A stretch of 33,597 nucleotides of DNA from Burkholderiales bacterium (GCA_003241965.1 QBMB01000017.1:26224-59820); one strand, 5' to 3'; shown: positions 9,274 to 18,257, counted from the first letter of the stretch. Numbers and translations are program-made. Notes: generated from the letters alone by a model not told the origin.

Positions 9274-9408
9274 ATGGAAGCGTTGATTCTCACACTGGAC
9301 GTTCTCTGCATGACCTACCTCTGCTGGCGGATGTTCAAGGTGGACGAAAAGTCGTCTAAACACCCCGACCTGGGCCCGCTCTCTTACAAGCCGCCCAGCC
9401 AGAAGTGA
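9274..9408 (+). CDS. 44-aa single-pass membrane peptide, exosortase locus
   Basis: A short open frame of 45 codons fills most of the gap between the GT-C gene and the ligase gene. It begins at ATG 9274, preceded by AAGGA at 9262-9266, and ends at TGA 9406-9408. The product starts with a hydrophobic stretch (MEALILTLDVLCMTYLCW, about residues 1-18) that could span the membrane, then a basic and charged tail (FKVDEKSSKHPDLG) ending in SYKPPSQK. The function is unknown. Its place between two membrane enzymes of the same operon, with a ribosome site and base composition like its neighbours, supports a real gene, perhaps a small subunit or assembly factor of the ligase or GT-C enzyme. That is inference. 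A chance ORF is the alternative. Confidence 0.6.
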   Translation: MEALILTLDVLCMTYLCWRMFKVDEKSSKHPDLGPLSYKPPSQK

Positions 9409-9444
9409 TGGCTGGCAGTACATGAACCGAGGGTAATTGCTCCG

Positions 9445-10836
9445 ATGCGTGATCTCATGTTCGCCTTGGCCATGTTGCTGGCCATCCCGCTGGCTATTGC
9501 AAGGCCCATCAACGCTTACTACCTGTGGGGTTGGACGGCGGTGTTGATACCGACCAGCTATTTTTATGGGTTCATGGCGAGTGCGCGGCTGAACCTGGTT
9601 TTTGCTGTCTTGACGCTGGCGCTGGTGGCTCTGGGTCGCGTGAAATGGAAGGACTATCAGCCCAATCGGGTGACCTGGCTTTACCTGTTGTTCCTGGCGC
9701 ATGCCACCATGGCCTTTCTTTTCGGCTATGCGGGCAATCCAGACAATGCCCGGTACTACGAGTTCCTTGCAAAGATCATGTTGTTCTGCCTTCTCATGCC
9801 GCTGTTCGTCAACACCCGCTTGCGTATGCATGTGATGCTGCTGGTGATCGTGCTTGGCTTAGGGCTACACGGTGTACTTGAAGGTCTGAAGACAATTTCA
9901 TCTGGGGGCGCACACAACATGTACGGACCTGCCGGTACGATGATTTCCGATCGAAATCATTTGTCGACCGCCTTGGCATTGGTTCTTCCCATCATTTATT
10001 ACCTCTATTTTTACAGCGCCAATCCAATGATTCGGACGGGCATGCTCGCCGCTTTTGCACTGGTTGCCGTGGCAATCATGGGGGGCGGATCCAGAGGTGG
10101 ATTTCTTGCATTGGCGATTGTTGGATTCTGGTTGGTCATGACAACACGTCATCGTTGGTTAACTTTGTTTCTCGTTGGAGCTTTGTGTCTCTCGTTCTAC
10201 TTTTTTGTACCTCAAGAGTGGACTGATCGTCTCTCGACAATTCAAGAGGCCAACGAAGATGCATCATTCATGGGCCGTGTGGTTGCGTGGAAGGTGAGTT
10301 CTGCTATAGCGCTGAGCCATCCCATATTTGGTGCAGGGTTTCACGCAGTTCAGGTGAACAATATCTGGGATATGTTCAAGGAGTCCCCTGGGCTATTGGG
10401 GTTCCTTGACTTGCCAGTACCAACATTCAGTGCGAAGGCTGCTCACAGCATTTACTTTGAAGTAATGGGAGACATGGGGTTCGTCGGCTTGTTCCTGTTC
10501 CTCACGATCCTTCTGCAGTCCATTCACAGTCGCTTTGCTATCAAGCGGATGGTTAAAGAGTTGGAGGGAACTGAGTATCTGTGGGCACGCGATCTTGCCG
10601 ATATGCTGATGTTGTCGGTCATTGCGTACATGGCCGGTGGAGCTGCTGTCAGTCTTGGATATTTCGAGGTTGTCTATATGGTGATCATGTTGATGGAGTT
10701 GCTGAGGCTCCACGTGACCAGACAGCTGACTGAGAAGCGCCAGCAGCAAAAATCTGACATAAAAGCCAATGCAGTTGGCAAGATAGCCGCCTCGGCTGCC
10801 ATGCGCGGAACGAAATCAACTCTTGGGGGTGACTAA
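9445..10836 (+). CDS. O-antigen ligase/Wzy-like protein, exosortase A-associated
   Basis: A 463-aa polytopic membrane protein with about ten hydrophobic segments and a large periplasmic loop (roughly 260-340), as in the O-antigen ligase/Wzy family. Family-like features are MISDRNHLSTALALVLP and the GGGSRGGFLAL segment. It resembles the probable O-glycosylation ligases of exosortase A loci (PEP_O_lig_1 type), thought to polymerise or attach lipid-linked glycan in the periplasm, perhaps to PEP-CTERM proteins. Whether it acts as polymerase or ligase cannot be told from sequence. Base composition drops within the gene: bases 9481-9540 are 36/60 G+C, while 10201-10260 are 26/60. This suggests a recombination border or an acquired 3' part. 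GAGGG at 9429-9433 lies upstream of the ATG at a long spacing. The next gene follows after 2 bases. Confidence 0.88.
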   Translation: MRDLMFALAMLLAIPLAIARPINAYYLWGWTAVLIPTSYFYGFMASARLNLVFAVLTLALVALGRVKWKDYQPNRVTWLYLLFLAHATMAFLFGYAGNPDNARYYEFLAKIMLFCLLMPLFVNTRLRMHVMLLVIVLGLGLHGVLEGLKTISSGGAHNMYGPAGTMISDRNHLSTALALVLPIIYYLYFYSANPMIRTGMLAAFALVAVAIMGGGSRGGFLALAIVGFWLVMTTRHRWLTLFLVGALCLSFYFFVPQEWTDRLSTIQEANEDASFMGRVVAWKVSSAIALSHPIFGAGFHAVQVNNIWDMFKESPGLLGFLDLPVPTFSAKAAHSIYFEVMGDMGFVGLFLFLTILLQSIHSRFAIKRMVKELEGTEYLWARDLADMLMLSVIAYMAGGAAVSLGYFEVVYMVIMLMELLRLHVTRQLTEKRQQQKSDIKANAVGKIAASAAMRGTKSTLGGD

Positions 10837-10838
10837 TC

Positions 10839-11801
10839 ATGCTCGCGTGGCCCATTTTGCACACCCTATCCAAGGACAAGCTGTCGGTTTTTCTGTTTCA
10901 TAAAGTACCCAAAGTGCCCGATCCGCTCGTCCCAAACGACTTTGATCTGGCCAGTTTCGAATCCATGCTAGACCGAATTTGCAAGAACTTCAGGGTTCTT
11001 CCTGTTGGCGACGCTGTCGATTGCTTGCGCAAGGGATCGATTCCTCGAAGAACTGCTTGCATCACCTTTGACGATGGCTATCCCGATTGGCAGTACGGGG
11101 TCTTGCCTGCACTGCGCCGCAGAAACATGCACGCCACTTTTTACATCACCACCGGGCAGTTTGACCGCAGGCCACTTTGGCACGAGCGCATTCTTGCGGC
11201 GGTACGAGGTCTGCCAGACGGAGTTTTTGACTTGGGCTATGCACCTTTGCAACCAATACTCCTTCAGTCCTTGCAGGATCGACAACGGCTCGTGCATCGG
11301 CTGGAACTCGAGCTCAAATACCTCACTTTGCATAAGAGAGAGGAGCTTATGCAGCGCTTGGAATCGTTGGCTGGCGTGTCTCCCGCCTCCGTGCCCGTGA
11401 TGTCCCCTGATGCACTCCGTGACCTTCACAGCCAGGGATTCGGCGTAGGCGCTCACACGATCGATCACCCCATCCTCGATTACTGCGATGAGACACAAAC
11501 CAATCATGAGATAGGTGGCGTGAAGGAACAGCTCGAAGCGATGGTGGCTGGGCGTGTGGAGGGCTTTGCCTATCCCAACGGTCGCCCTTACGCAGATTTT
11601 TCACGCTTGCACGTTGACGCTGTGAAGAAGGCGGGCTACACCCACGCCGTGACCACTCACTGGGGTGTGGCCAAGCCGGAAACCTCTGTATTTCAGATCC
11701 CCAGGTTCACCCCATGGGCCAAGCGAGAATGGCACGCCCTCTACCAAGTGGGGCGCAACTTGCTTACTGATCCCATGCTTGTTCCAGAGAATAGTTTATG
11801 A
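10839..11801 (+). CDS. Polysaccharide deacetylase (NodB/CE4 family)
   Basis: A 320-aa protein with the NodB homology domain. The first catalytic motif TFDDGY is at residues 76-81 (general base and metal aspartates). The metal-binding H-x3-H is HTIDH at 206-210. A later FAYPNGRPY segment holds the arginine-containing motif. CE4 enzymes remove N- or O-acetyl groups from sugars in a divalent-metal-dependent reaction. No cleavable signal peptide is evident, so either it acts in the cytoplasm or the hydrophobic N-terminus (about 1-20) tethers it. GGGGGTGA overlapping the upstream stop can serve as ribosome site. It is one of two tandem deacetylases with different sequences, so they probably act on different residues or at different stages (inference). 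The end overlaps the next gene by ATGA. Confidence 0.9.
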   Translation: MLAWPILHTLSKDKLSVFLFHKVPKVPDPLVPNDFDLASFESMLDRICKNFRVLPVGDAVDCLRKGSIPRRTACITFDDGYPDWQYGVLPALRRRNMHATFYITTGQFDRRPLWHERILAAVRGLPDGVFDLGYAPLQPILLQSLQDRQRLVHRLELELKYLTLHKREELMQRLESLAGVSPASVPVMSPDALRDLHSQGFGVGAHTIDHPILDYCDETQTNHEIGGVKEQLEAMVAGRVEGFAYPNGRPYADFSRLHVDAVKKAGYTHAVTTHWGVAKPETSVFQIPRFTPWAKREWHALYQVGRNLLTDPMLVPENSL

Positions 11802-12841
11802 GCGCGCGCGCAAAGGTTAAGCAAGGGTTGAAGTCAGTCCTTTACCTGCTTGGGGTGTTTGGCTTGTTGCATCGGTGGCGCAACCGTCATGTACTTACTG
11901 TGCTCATGTTTCATCGGGTGCTTCCGGCAGGGTCCTTGGCATATCAACTCGCCGAAAAGGAATTCACGTTCTCCACGACGGGGTTTGAACGATGCCTCGA
12001 ATTCGTCCGCCGTCATTACACCGTTGTCACTTTGCATGATGTGCAAGCGGCTGCGAAGAACGGCACAGACCTCCCACGGAATCCAGTGCTGATCACATTT
12101 GACGATGGCTGGCGTGATACGGTCTTGCATGCTGAGCCTTTGCTCAGGAAGCACAAAATGAAGGCGACCTTGTTTCTTTCAACCGAGGTGCTCGACTTGG
12201 AGAGTTGCCGTTGGTGGCAGGATGCGATGGTTGCCGTGATGGCCGATAAGGCCGGCCAGCAGCGTTTGCAAGCTGCGATCAGCAGGATCAGCGCTTCTGT
12301 CTTGCCGGACGACCCAACGGATGCCGGCAGGGCTCTGACTGCTCACTTGGCTTCGCTACTCCCGGAACAGCGCCTGGAGCTTCTGGAGCTCGCACAGCCG
12401 GGTGTTTTTGATGCAATCCTAGAACGACAAATGTTGACTCTGGATGATTTGTATCGGCTTGAGGGCGGTGCCATCGAACTCGGTGGTCACGGACACACCC
12501 ATGCTCCACTCACGCAGGCGGCCGATGCGCAAGCAGAACTGAAGATATCAATGGAGCGACTGAGATCACTTAGGACTGGGCCACTTAGCATGTCGTTTCC
12601 ACACGGGGCAATGAATGAATCGCTGGTCAACCAAGCGCACGAGGTGGGGTTTGAGCTTGTGTTCACCAGTGAGCCCACATTGTCCTTGGTCAGCAATGCG
12701 GTCGACGCAACGCTGGGCCGCATTCATGTCCCTGAGAACCGCTGGACTTGCCGGGACGGACAAGTCGACGCAGCACAGCTTGCCACTTTTCTGTTCTTCC
12801 GTCCCCGCGCTCCTGTGGTCACCAATGGCGCACCCGCATGA
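11798..12841 (+). CDS. Second polysaccharide deacetylase (NodB/CE4 family)
   Basis: A 347-aa NodB-domain protein. It has VLMFHRVLP at 35-43 (the family's early His-Arg segment), TFDDGW at 100-105 with both aspartates, and HGHTH at 231-235, which supplies the two metal-binding histidines. SFPHGAMNE follows in the third motif region. The insert between motifs 1 and 2 (about 140-220) is largely helical and longer than in short NodB proteins. It probably deacetylates a sugar of the locus glycan; substrate and compartment are not shown. It is only distantly like the preceding deacetylase, so the pair does not look like a recent duplication. Start and end are both in ATGA overlaps, so it sits tightly in the operon. 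Confidence 0.9.
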   Translation: MSARAKVKQGLKSVLYLLGVFGLLHRWRNRHVLTVLMFHRVLPAGSLAYQLAEKEFTFSTTGFERCLEFVRRHYTVVTLHDVQAAAKNGTDLPRNPVLITFDDGWRDTVLHAEPLLRKHKMKATLFLSTEVLDLESCRWWQDAMVAVMADKAGQQRLQAAISRISASVLPDDPTDAGRALTAHLASLLPEQRLELLELAQPGVFDAILERQMLTLDDLYRLEGGAIELGGHGHTHAPLTQAADAQAELKISMERLRSLRTGPLSMSFPHGAMNESLVNQAHEVGFELVFTSEPTLSLVSNAVDATLGRIHVPENRWTCRDGQVDAAQLATFLFFRPRAPVVTNGAPA

Positions 12842-13890
12842 TCGAGTCTCATCAGTACCGCGTGCTCCGAAAGGCGTTTGATGCTTTGGAGCCCGGCGAG
12901 TTGGTAGCGTGGCAGGGCATCCACGAAACAAGTGAGCAGAGCCGATGGGCCTTTCTTTCGCCCGCGTTTTCGTCGGCCGCACACCGAAGCACGGGCCCTG
13001 TGACCTTGCTGCTCTTTTTCGATGGGACTGAGCTCGTTGCGGTGTTGTCGCTGCAGCGGTCTCGAGGCTGGTTGGGTAAGCTCGGTCTGTTCGAGCCAGT
13101 GGGCCGCGAGCTGGCCGACTACTTTGGTTTAGTCGCGCGCGAAGGTGTGCAGATCAACCTGCAGCAGGCGCTGAAGCAGGCGCGCATTCCATGCTTGTAC
13201 TTCACCCATCTCGACGAGCAGCAGCAGCGTTACGGGCTTGCGGGCTCTTCCCCCCGCATTGGGCTGCGCACCTTTGTGCACCCGGATGGCGGGGAGAAGC
13301 ATTGGGAACTATTGCGTGTGCAAGACAAAAAGTTGGTGGCTGACACCGAGCGGCGCGAACGGAAGCTGGAAAAGGAGCACGGAGCGATTCATTTCGAAAT
13401 GCAATCATCCGATCCCGAGCGTGTTTTGGGCGAACTCATACGAATGAAAAATGAGCAATACTTTCGAACAGGGAAGCTTGGTGCACCATTGACGGATTCA
13501 GACAATGTGACCTTGCTCCGAGATCTGAGTCGAAACAGCGAAACCTCCTGCATGGGTCGACTCAGTTCAATCTCGGTCAATGGCGAACTAGTGGCGGCCC
13601 ACTTTGGTCTGCAATCGAGCGCGACCCTTCATTTCTGGTTCCCTGTGTACAACGACCGCTACTCGGCGTACTCGCCAGGGCGAATCCTTTTTCGACGCAT
13701 CCTGTTGGCCAGTCAGCAAGAGGGCATCAATATGATAGACAGAGGCGAAGGGGATACCCCCGCCAAACGAGATTTTGCAAACCATAGCCATCAATACTTC
13801 AAAGGCTTGGCAACCAATGGGCCCCTTGGTTTTCTGGTGGGAGGACTGCTTCGGCTTGCATGGAAGCGCCAGATGCTTTTTACTAGCTAA
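12838..13890 (+). CDS. FemAB/CelD-like GNAT acyltransferase
   Basis: A 350-aa protein with the double-GNAT look of the FemAB/CelD (Acetyltransf_6) group. The central region (about 155-220) is rich in charged helix with a RRERKLEKEH stretch. The C-terminal GNAT part has LSSISVNGELVAAHFGLQS, then HFWFPVYNDRYSAYSPGRIL and IDRGEGDTPAKRDFAN, segments typical of BcsL/CelD proteins in cellulose and EPS loci. The expected job is acyl or aminoacyl transfer to a glycan or to a precursor amine freed by the deacetylases; this is inference. The frame is open from 12748, but the ATGA overlap at 12838 fixes the start. The gene ends convergently with the GT2 gene, sharing 8 bases, and no terminator hairpin is visible. 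Confidence 0.82.
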   Translation: MIESHQYRVLRKAFDALEPGELVAWQGIHETSEQSRWAFLSPAFSSAAHRSTGPVTLLLFFDGTELVAVLSLQRSRGWLGKLGLFEPVGRELADYFGLVAREGVQINLQQALKQARIPCLYFTHLDEQQQRYGLAGSSPRIGLRTFVHPDGGEKHWELLRVQDKKLVADTERRERKLEKEHGAIHFEMQSSDPERVLGELIRMKNEQYFRTGKLGAPLTDSDNVTLLRDLSRNSETSCMGRLSSISVNGELVAAHFGLQSSATLHFWFPVYNDRYSAYSPGRILFRRILLASQQEGINMIDRGEGDTPAKRDFANHSHQYFKGLATNGPLGFLVGGLLRLAWKRQMLFTS

Positions 13891-14881
13891 CTTCGCCTTT
13901 TGCACCTCTTATTCGCGGGAAGAGGCAAAGCGTGAAGTAGACGAGGCTGCGCAGTGGTCGGTAGCCCCCTCTTAATGTCGCCCAGAATGACTTTCTGGCG
14001 ATTGGTAGCTTTCCACGCCAATAGTGGGTGTATCCATGGTCAAAGTAGACGCTATTCATCCGTGCTTTGAAGGCAGCTTCCGCCATCTTACTTCCGTCAG
14101 GACTGAGAATTCCCCAGCGCATATATGCTGCTTTCAACAATATTGCAAGATGATTTTCGTCCGAAATTCGGTGCATTGCACTCGTCGTATGTATTCGGTA
14201 AAGAGCTACTGCTCCATCAAGAGAGTGCATTTCTGCAACTCTTGATGCCTTCAGCCAAAAATCATAGTCCTCCCCTAGTCGCATTCCCTCATTGAATCCC
14301 CCGATGGTTGAGTACACACTCTTTCTTATTACGGCCGTATTCATTCCAACGAGTAAGCCTGATAGGAGACGAATGTATAGCCACCCTGAGCGGGCAACCT
14401 CATTGTCGACAAGTTCCTCACATGATTTCATTAGTCTATGTGCGGGAATAAATACACCACTTTCGTCTGTAATCCATCTACTAAATCCACCGAAAACAAC
14501 TCCAACTTCTTCATGAGCATCTAAATATCGAATCTGTGCTCGAAGCTTACCTGGAAACCAAACATCATCGGCGTCTAGGAATGCAATGAATTCCCCTTTG
14601 GCGTGCTGCATTCCAACATTTCTGGCGTGAGAAACTCCAGTCCCGGTCAGGCAAATTACTTGGATTCGAGCATCAAGTTCTTCGAGTAATTTGTAGTTCC
14701 AATCAATCGATCCATCATCTATTATTAGAACCTCAAAATCCTGAAAAGACTGCGATATGACACTACGAACGGCCTCCTGAATAAAGTTTTTGCAGTCTCT
14801 GACTGGGATAACAACAGAAACACGAGGCCCGTATTCGGTAGGTATGGATATCCCATGACAATCTTGATGTGAATCAATCAT
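13883..14881 (-). CDS. GT2 family glycosyltransferase
   Basis: A 332-aa GT-A glycosyltransferase. The N-terminal fold has VSVVIPVRDC at 21-30, DDG at 55-57, SHARNVG at 84-90 and the metal/nucleotide DxD motif as DADD at 103-106. The acceptor-side segment GGFNEGMRLGEDYDFWLKA has the usual E-D-x-D-W pattern. It should transfer a sugar from a nucleotide donor to the growing lipid-linked unit. Composition is markedly more AT-rich than the operon before it. It overlaps the upstream flippase gene by 8 bases on the same strand, indicating a two-gene unit, and its end overlaps the convergent FemAB-like gene by 8 bases. The start ATG at 14881 has a 20-residue leader before the first strand. Confidence 0.9.
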   Translation of the reverse strand: MIDSHQDCHGISIPTEYGPRVSVVIPVRDCKNFIQEAVRSVISQSFQDFEVLIIDDGSIDWNYKLLEELDARIQVICLTGTGVSHARNVGMQHAKGEFIAFLDADDVWFPGKLRAQIRYLDAHEEVGVVFGGFSRWITDESGVFIPAHRLMKSCEELVDNEVARSGWLYIRLLSGLLVGMNTAVIRKSVYSTIGGFNEGMRLGEDYDFWLKASRVAEMHSLDGAVALYRIHTTSAMHRISDENHLAILLKAAYMRWGILSPDGSKMAEAAFKARMNSVYFDHGYTHYWRGKLPIARKSFWATLRGGYRPLRSLVYFTLCLFPRIRGAKGEVS

Positions 14882-16307
14882 GCTTTTTTAGAAGTAATTT
14901 TCCAACACGCAGTATTTCATTGCGAATAGGAAGTCGAGTTAATAAATATGTAAGCACTATTGATGTGGAAAACAGGATGACTGCAGCGATTAGGCTGAGC
15001 AATACTGGCAATTGTGAAAGCCATGCGGCTTTGGTCGCCAAGGTTAAGAGCACAGCAACTCCAATCGGAGGCGCAACTCGCAGAAGATTTGATGCCCAGG
15101 ATATTGGTGACACTGACAAGTATCTCCAGTTCACCCAGATATACGCTGGTGTTGCGATGACCTGTCCCAAGAGAAGGCCTTTTGCAAAGCCGATAAGGGT
15201 GCTGTCAAACAACCACAGAACTCCCCCGATCTTTGCTGCAAGGGTTAGTAGCAATGGTACAGCTACTGCATAAGGCCTGCCTTGCCCAGTCACAGCCGCC
15301 GTGGTCAACATGAATGTTGCAGGCAGTGCGAATACTGCGCAAAGCCACGGTATTACCGGTATGCTTCCTTGCCATTGAGGGCCATATAGAAACATCACAA
15401 TCTCAGGCGCCATTATCGCAATGCCAGCCAAAGCCGGGAGTAAGACACACTGAATAATTGAGCTGGCGTGCAAATACTCTCTGTCCATATTTCCTGTTGC
15501 ATGATGCAACTTGGCAAGATACGGCAGTGCGAAAAACTGAATGGTAGGAGTTATTGCAGTGTTTAGAAGATTTACTGTAGAGTTTGCTCTGCTGAACAGG
15601 CCGACCAATGTTGGATTTCCAAGACGACCAAGTAATATATCGGGTAGGGCATTGTCACACGCCTTAAGAATTGCTGTAACTAAGTTTCCGAATCCGAAAT
15701 TCAGCATTCTTCCCCAGCCATGTATGCTTGGCAGCAACGGAAGTCTTGCCCTCATTATCCATCTGTAGGCAATACCAGTTGCGATGATGTTTACAAGATT
15801 CGCCCATGCCATGGTCATATGTCCAAAATTCAACCAAGCCAAGGAAAGGCTTGTTGCGCAATAAATAGACACCACCACAGCAGAAACTTTGGCTAGTGTT
15901 GCGACCTCATACTCGCGTGTTAACAGTGCTTCAGGGATTGCTCCGAAAGGGATAAAAACAAATCCCAACGCGAGAACTCTAACGACATCTGCAACCTTTG
16001 GCTCAGAAAAAAGGGCCCCCCATAAGGGTGCGCTAAGAAAAACAGTGGCAGCAACAATCCAAGAGGAGGTGATGAGGAGGCCTGAGGCGCTGCGAATGAT
16101 TTCATCATTGATTGTAGCTTCGCGCTTTAGATAGCTGCTAACACCAAAATCTCTAAAAACATGTGCAATTGCTACAAATACTGCACCCATTGAGAATATT
16201 CCAACTTCTGTTGGGGTTAGAAGGCGAGCAAGAGCGATTGTAAGTAGTAGATTCGCAAGAATTGCAGCATTACTCACAATAAACTGCAATGCAATTTTTT
16301 TTCGCAT
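14874..16307 (-). CDS. Wzx-type polysaccharide flippase (MOP superfamily)
   Basis: A 477-aa protein made almost entirely of hydrophobic helices (about 12-14), as in Wzx/RfbX/MATE-like flippases. The N-terminal segment up to LARLLTPTEVGIFSMG (around residues 25-40) is a recognisable polysaccharide transporter signature, and a late FSRANSTVNLLNTA stretch is common in the family. Flippases of this kind move undecaprenyl-linked repeat units from the cytoplasmic to the periplasmic face, supplying the ligase/polymerase at 9445. The gene is AT-rich with rare-looking codon choices compared with the flanking operon, which fits transfer with the variable glycan genes. The start at 16307 has only a weak ribosome site; no clear promoter could be assigned upstream. 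Confidence 0.9.
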   Translation of the reverse strand: MRKKIALQFIVSNAAILANLLLTIALARLLTPTEVGIFSMGAVFVAIAHVFRDFGVSSYLKREATINDEIIRSASGLLITSSWIVAATVFLSAPLWGALFSEPKVADVVRVLALGFVFIPFGAIPEALLTREYEVATLAKVSAVVVSIYCATSLSLAWLNFGHMTMAWANLVNIIATGIAYRWIMRARLPLLPSIHGWGRMLNFGFGNLVTAILKACDNALPDILLGRLGNPTLVGLFSRANSTVNLLNTAITPTIQFFALPYLAKLHHATGNMDREYLHASSIIQCVLLPALAGIAIMAPEIVMFLYGPQWQGSIPVIPWLCAVFALPATFMLTTAAVTGQGRPYAVAVPLLLTLAAKIGGVLWLFDSTLIGFAKGLLLGQVIATPAYIWVNWRYLSVSPISWASNLLRVAPPIGVAVLLTLATKAAWLSQLPVLLSLIAAVILFSTSIVLTYLLTRLPIRNEILRVGKLLLKKHD

Positions 16308-16984
16308 TTAATTGTATTCTAGTTAATCTTCAATATCGAATGTTTGTGAAATGTCATTATCTTTTGGTTTGATTTACTCTAAATTTCGATGAATGGTATT
16401 TCAATGCGGCCTGATTCGCAGTATTGGGTCTGAGTGAGTTTTCGTCATCCTCCTTCGGTGGCAGCCAAATGCCAATCCTTGGTTGAATTTAACTGTATTT
16501 TGATATTTAAATACATCTAATCTTGGGTATATATAAATCGTCAAATTTGTCCTGCGGTATGCTATTTAACTGAACCAGTGTTACTCAACTCAAAGATTGA
16601 CTAATGTTTGAAAGATTAATTGATCTTCGAGGACCCATTTCGATTGCTAGTTGCCGGCTCATAAAGGGAGTGTCTCGGCATTTCTACAATGATCGGTTTG
16701 TGGATTGCAGTGCAAAGTATAAAGTCGATGAATATAGAATTCGGCAGGTGGCCTTGCTACTGGGAAGCAAAAGCACAAACATTGATCTCTGTTCGATACA
16801 CATCCTATTTCATGCTGGACCAGTCCCTGCTGCTGAAAGCAGTCGTAGTCATTCCTTACCATGTGAAGATGACATGAGGGTGGGCTCACATTTTTGCATC
16901 ATTGGCTGAAAAGCGCTTCCATTTTCTGACTTTGCGTCATTGCGGGCATGCGGTTCATGCGTCTTCTTGTGACTTATTCTGTTA
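16308..16984. other. AT-rich spacer between flippase gene and first IS copy
   Basis: About 680 bases with no gene I can name. It must hold the promoter of the flippase/GT2 unit on the minus strand, but I see no convincing -35/-10 pair and no JUMPstart or ops element. One 101-codon frame runs from 16604 to 16909 on the + strand (starting MFERLIDLRGP). It lacks a ribosome site and resembles no family I recognise, and other frames overlap it. It could be a decayed gene cut off by the IS. The transition to IS sequence is at 16985. Confidence 0.4.
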
Positions 16985-17079
16985 TGAGCCGCCTTGGGAT
17001 TTGAGGAAGCTCTTTTCTCTGAGAGGATTGAGCCCTTAGCAAGAAGTCAAACACCGAGGCCCGCGAACGCGCTGTTCGC

Positions 17080-17352
17080 ATGGTGCAGGAGCACCGAGGC
17101 GAGTACCTCTCGCTGTGGGCCGCCATCGAATCCATCGCGCCCAAGATCGGCTGCGTACCGCAGACGCTCAACGAATGGGTCAAGCGCGATGAGATCGACA
17201 CCGGTACGCGGGTTGGCGTCACGACGACCGACCTACAGCGCCTGAAGGAGCTTGAACGCGAGAACAATGAGCTGCGCAAGGCCAACGAGATGCTGAAGCT
17301 TGCCAGCGCGTTTTTCGCCCAAGCGGAGCTTGACCGCCGTCTGAAGTCCTGA
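17080..17352 (+). CDS. IS3-family OrfA (copy 1)
   Basis: A 90-aa helix-turn-helix protein of the IS3 OrfA type. It has [16 protein letters not shown] in the DNA-binding part and a leucine-zipper-like [20 protein letters not shown] tail that mediates OrfA/OrfAB multimers. It regulates transposition and supplies the N-terminal half of the transposase. The frame stays open upstream to a TGA at 17029-17031 and looks coding there ([13 protein letters not shown] before Met), as in relatives that start further upstream, but no ATG, GTG or TTG lies in that stretch. Initiation is therefore unclear. The annotated ATG would lose about 12 conserved residues. It is identical to the second copy. Confidence 0.8.
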   Translation: MVQEHRGEYLSLWAAIESIAPKIGCVPQTLNEWVKRDEIDTGTRVGVTTTDLQRLKELERENNELRKANEMLKLASAFFAQAELDRRLKS

Positions 17353-17405
17353 AGGGCTTCATCGATCAGCATCGACAGGCCTACGGGGTCGAGTCGAGCT
17401 GCAAG

Positions 17406-18257
17406 GTGATGCAGATCGCCCCGTCTGGCTACTGGCGCCACGCCGCCCAGCAACGCAACCCGGCCCTGCGATGTCAGCGCGTTGAGCGTGACGGTGCATT
17501 GGCTCCTCACAGTGAACGTGTGTGGCGAGCCAACATGCAGGTCTACGGTGCCGACAAGGTCTGGAAGCAGCTCAATCGAGAGGGCATCCCCATTGCCCGC
17601 TGCACGGTCGAGCGCTTGATGAAACGCCTGGGCTTGCAAGGTGTGCGCCGTGGCAAGGTGGTGCGCACCACCATCAGCCATGGCAAGGCACCATGCCCGC
17701 TGGACCGGGTCAACCGGGTCTTCAAGGCCGATCGGCCCAACCAACTTTGGGTCTCTGATTTCACCTACGTCTCGACCTGGCAGGGCTGGCTGTACGTGGC
17801 CTTCGTGATCGACGTGTACGCACGGCGCATCGTGGGTTGGCGCGTGAGCAGTTCGATGCGAACGGACTTCGTGCTCGATGCGCTGGAGCAGGTGTTGTAC
17901 GCGCGGTAACCCGAGCGCGATGGCTGCCTGGTTTGTCACTCCGACAGGGGGTCGCAATACGTCAGCATCCACTACAGCGAGCGCCTCGCCGAAGCGGGCA
18001 TCGAGCCTTCAGTGGGCAGTAAAGGAGACAGCTACGACAACGCGCTGGCCGAGACCATCAACGGCTTGTATAAGGCCGAGCTGATCCACCGGCGAGCGCC
18101 TTGGAAGACCAAGGAATCGGTGGAGCTGGCCACCCCGGAATGGGTGTCCTGGTTCAACCATCACAGGCTGTCGGAAACCATCGGCTACATGCCTCCAGCC
18201 GAAGCTGAGGCAAGCTATTCCCGACATCTCGCCAATCAGGCGGCAACCGCCGCCTGA
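17406..18257 (+). pseudogene. IS3-family OrfB transposase, nonsense-mutated (copy 1)
   Basis: This corresponds to the 283-aa OrfB of copy 2 but is broken by TAA at 17907-17909, where copy 2 has CAA (Gln). The same frame resumes and continues to 18257. The stop lies after the first catalytic aspartate region (WVSDFTYVSTWQGW) and before the second aspartate (HSDRG) and the glutamate region (DNALAETINGLYKAE). The product therefore cannot form the DDE catalytic triad. OrfB of IS3 elements is normally made as an OrfAB fusion by -1 frameshift. Here the orfB frame opens at 17334, giving an overlap of less than 20 bases with orfA. This copy could move only with transposase supplied by an intact copy such as the one at 21.5 kb. 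Confidence 0.88.

Noticed and set aside
16604..16909. 101-codon frame upstream of IS copy 1
   Set aside because: No ribosome site, no recognised family and competing frames; kept only as a note in the spacer entry.
16974..17972. Long minus-strand frames opposite both IS copies
   Set aside because: They mirror the transposase frames and have no independent support.
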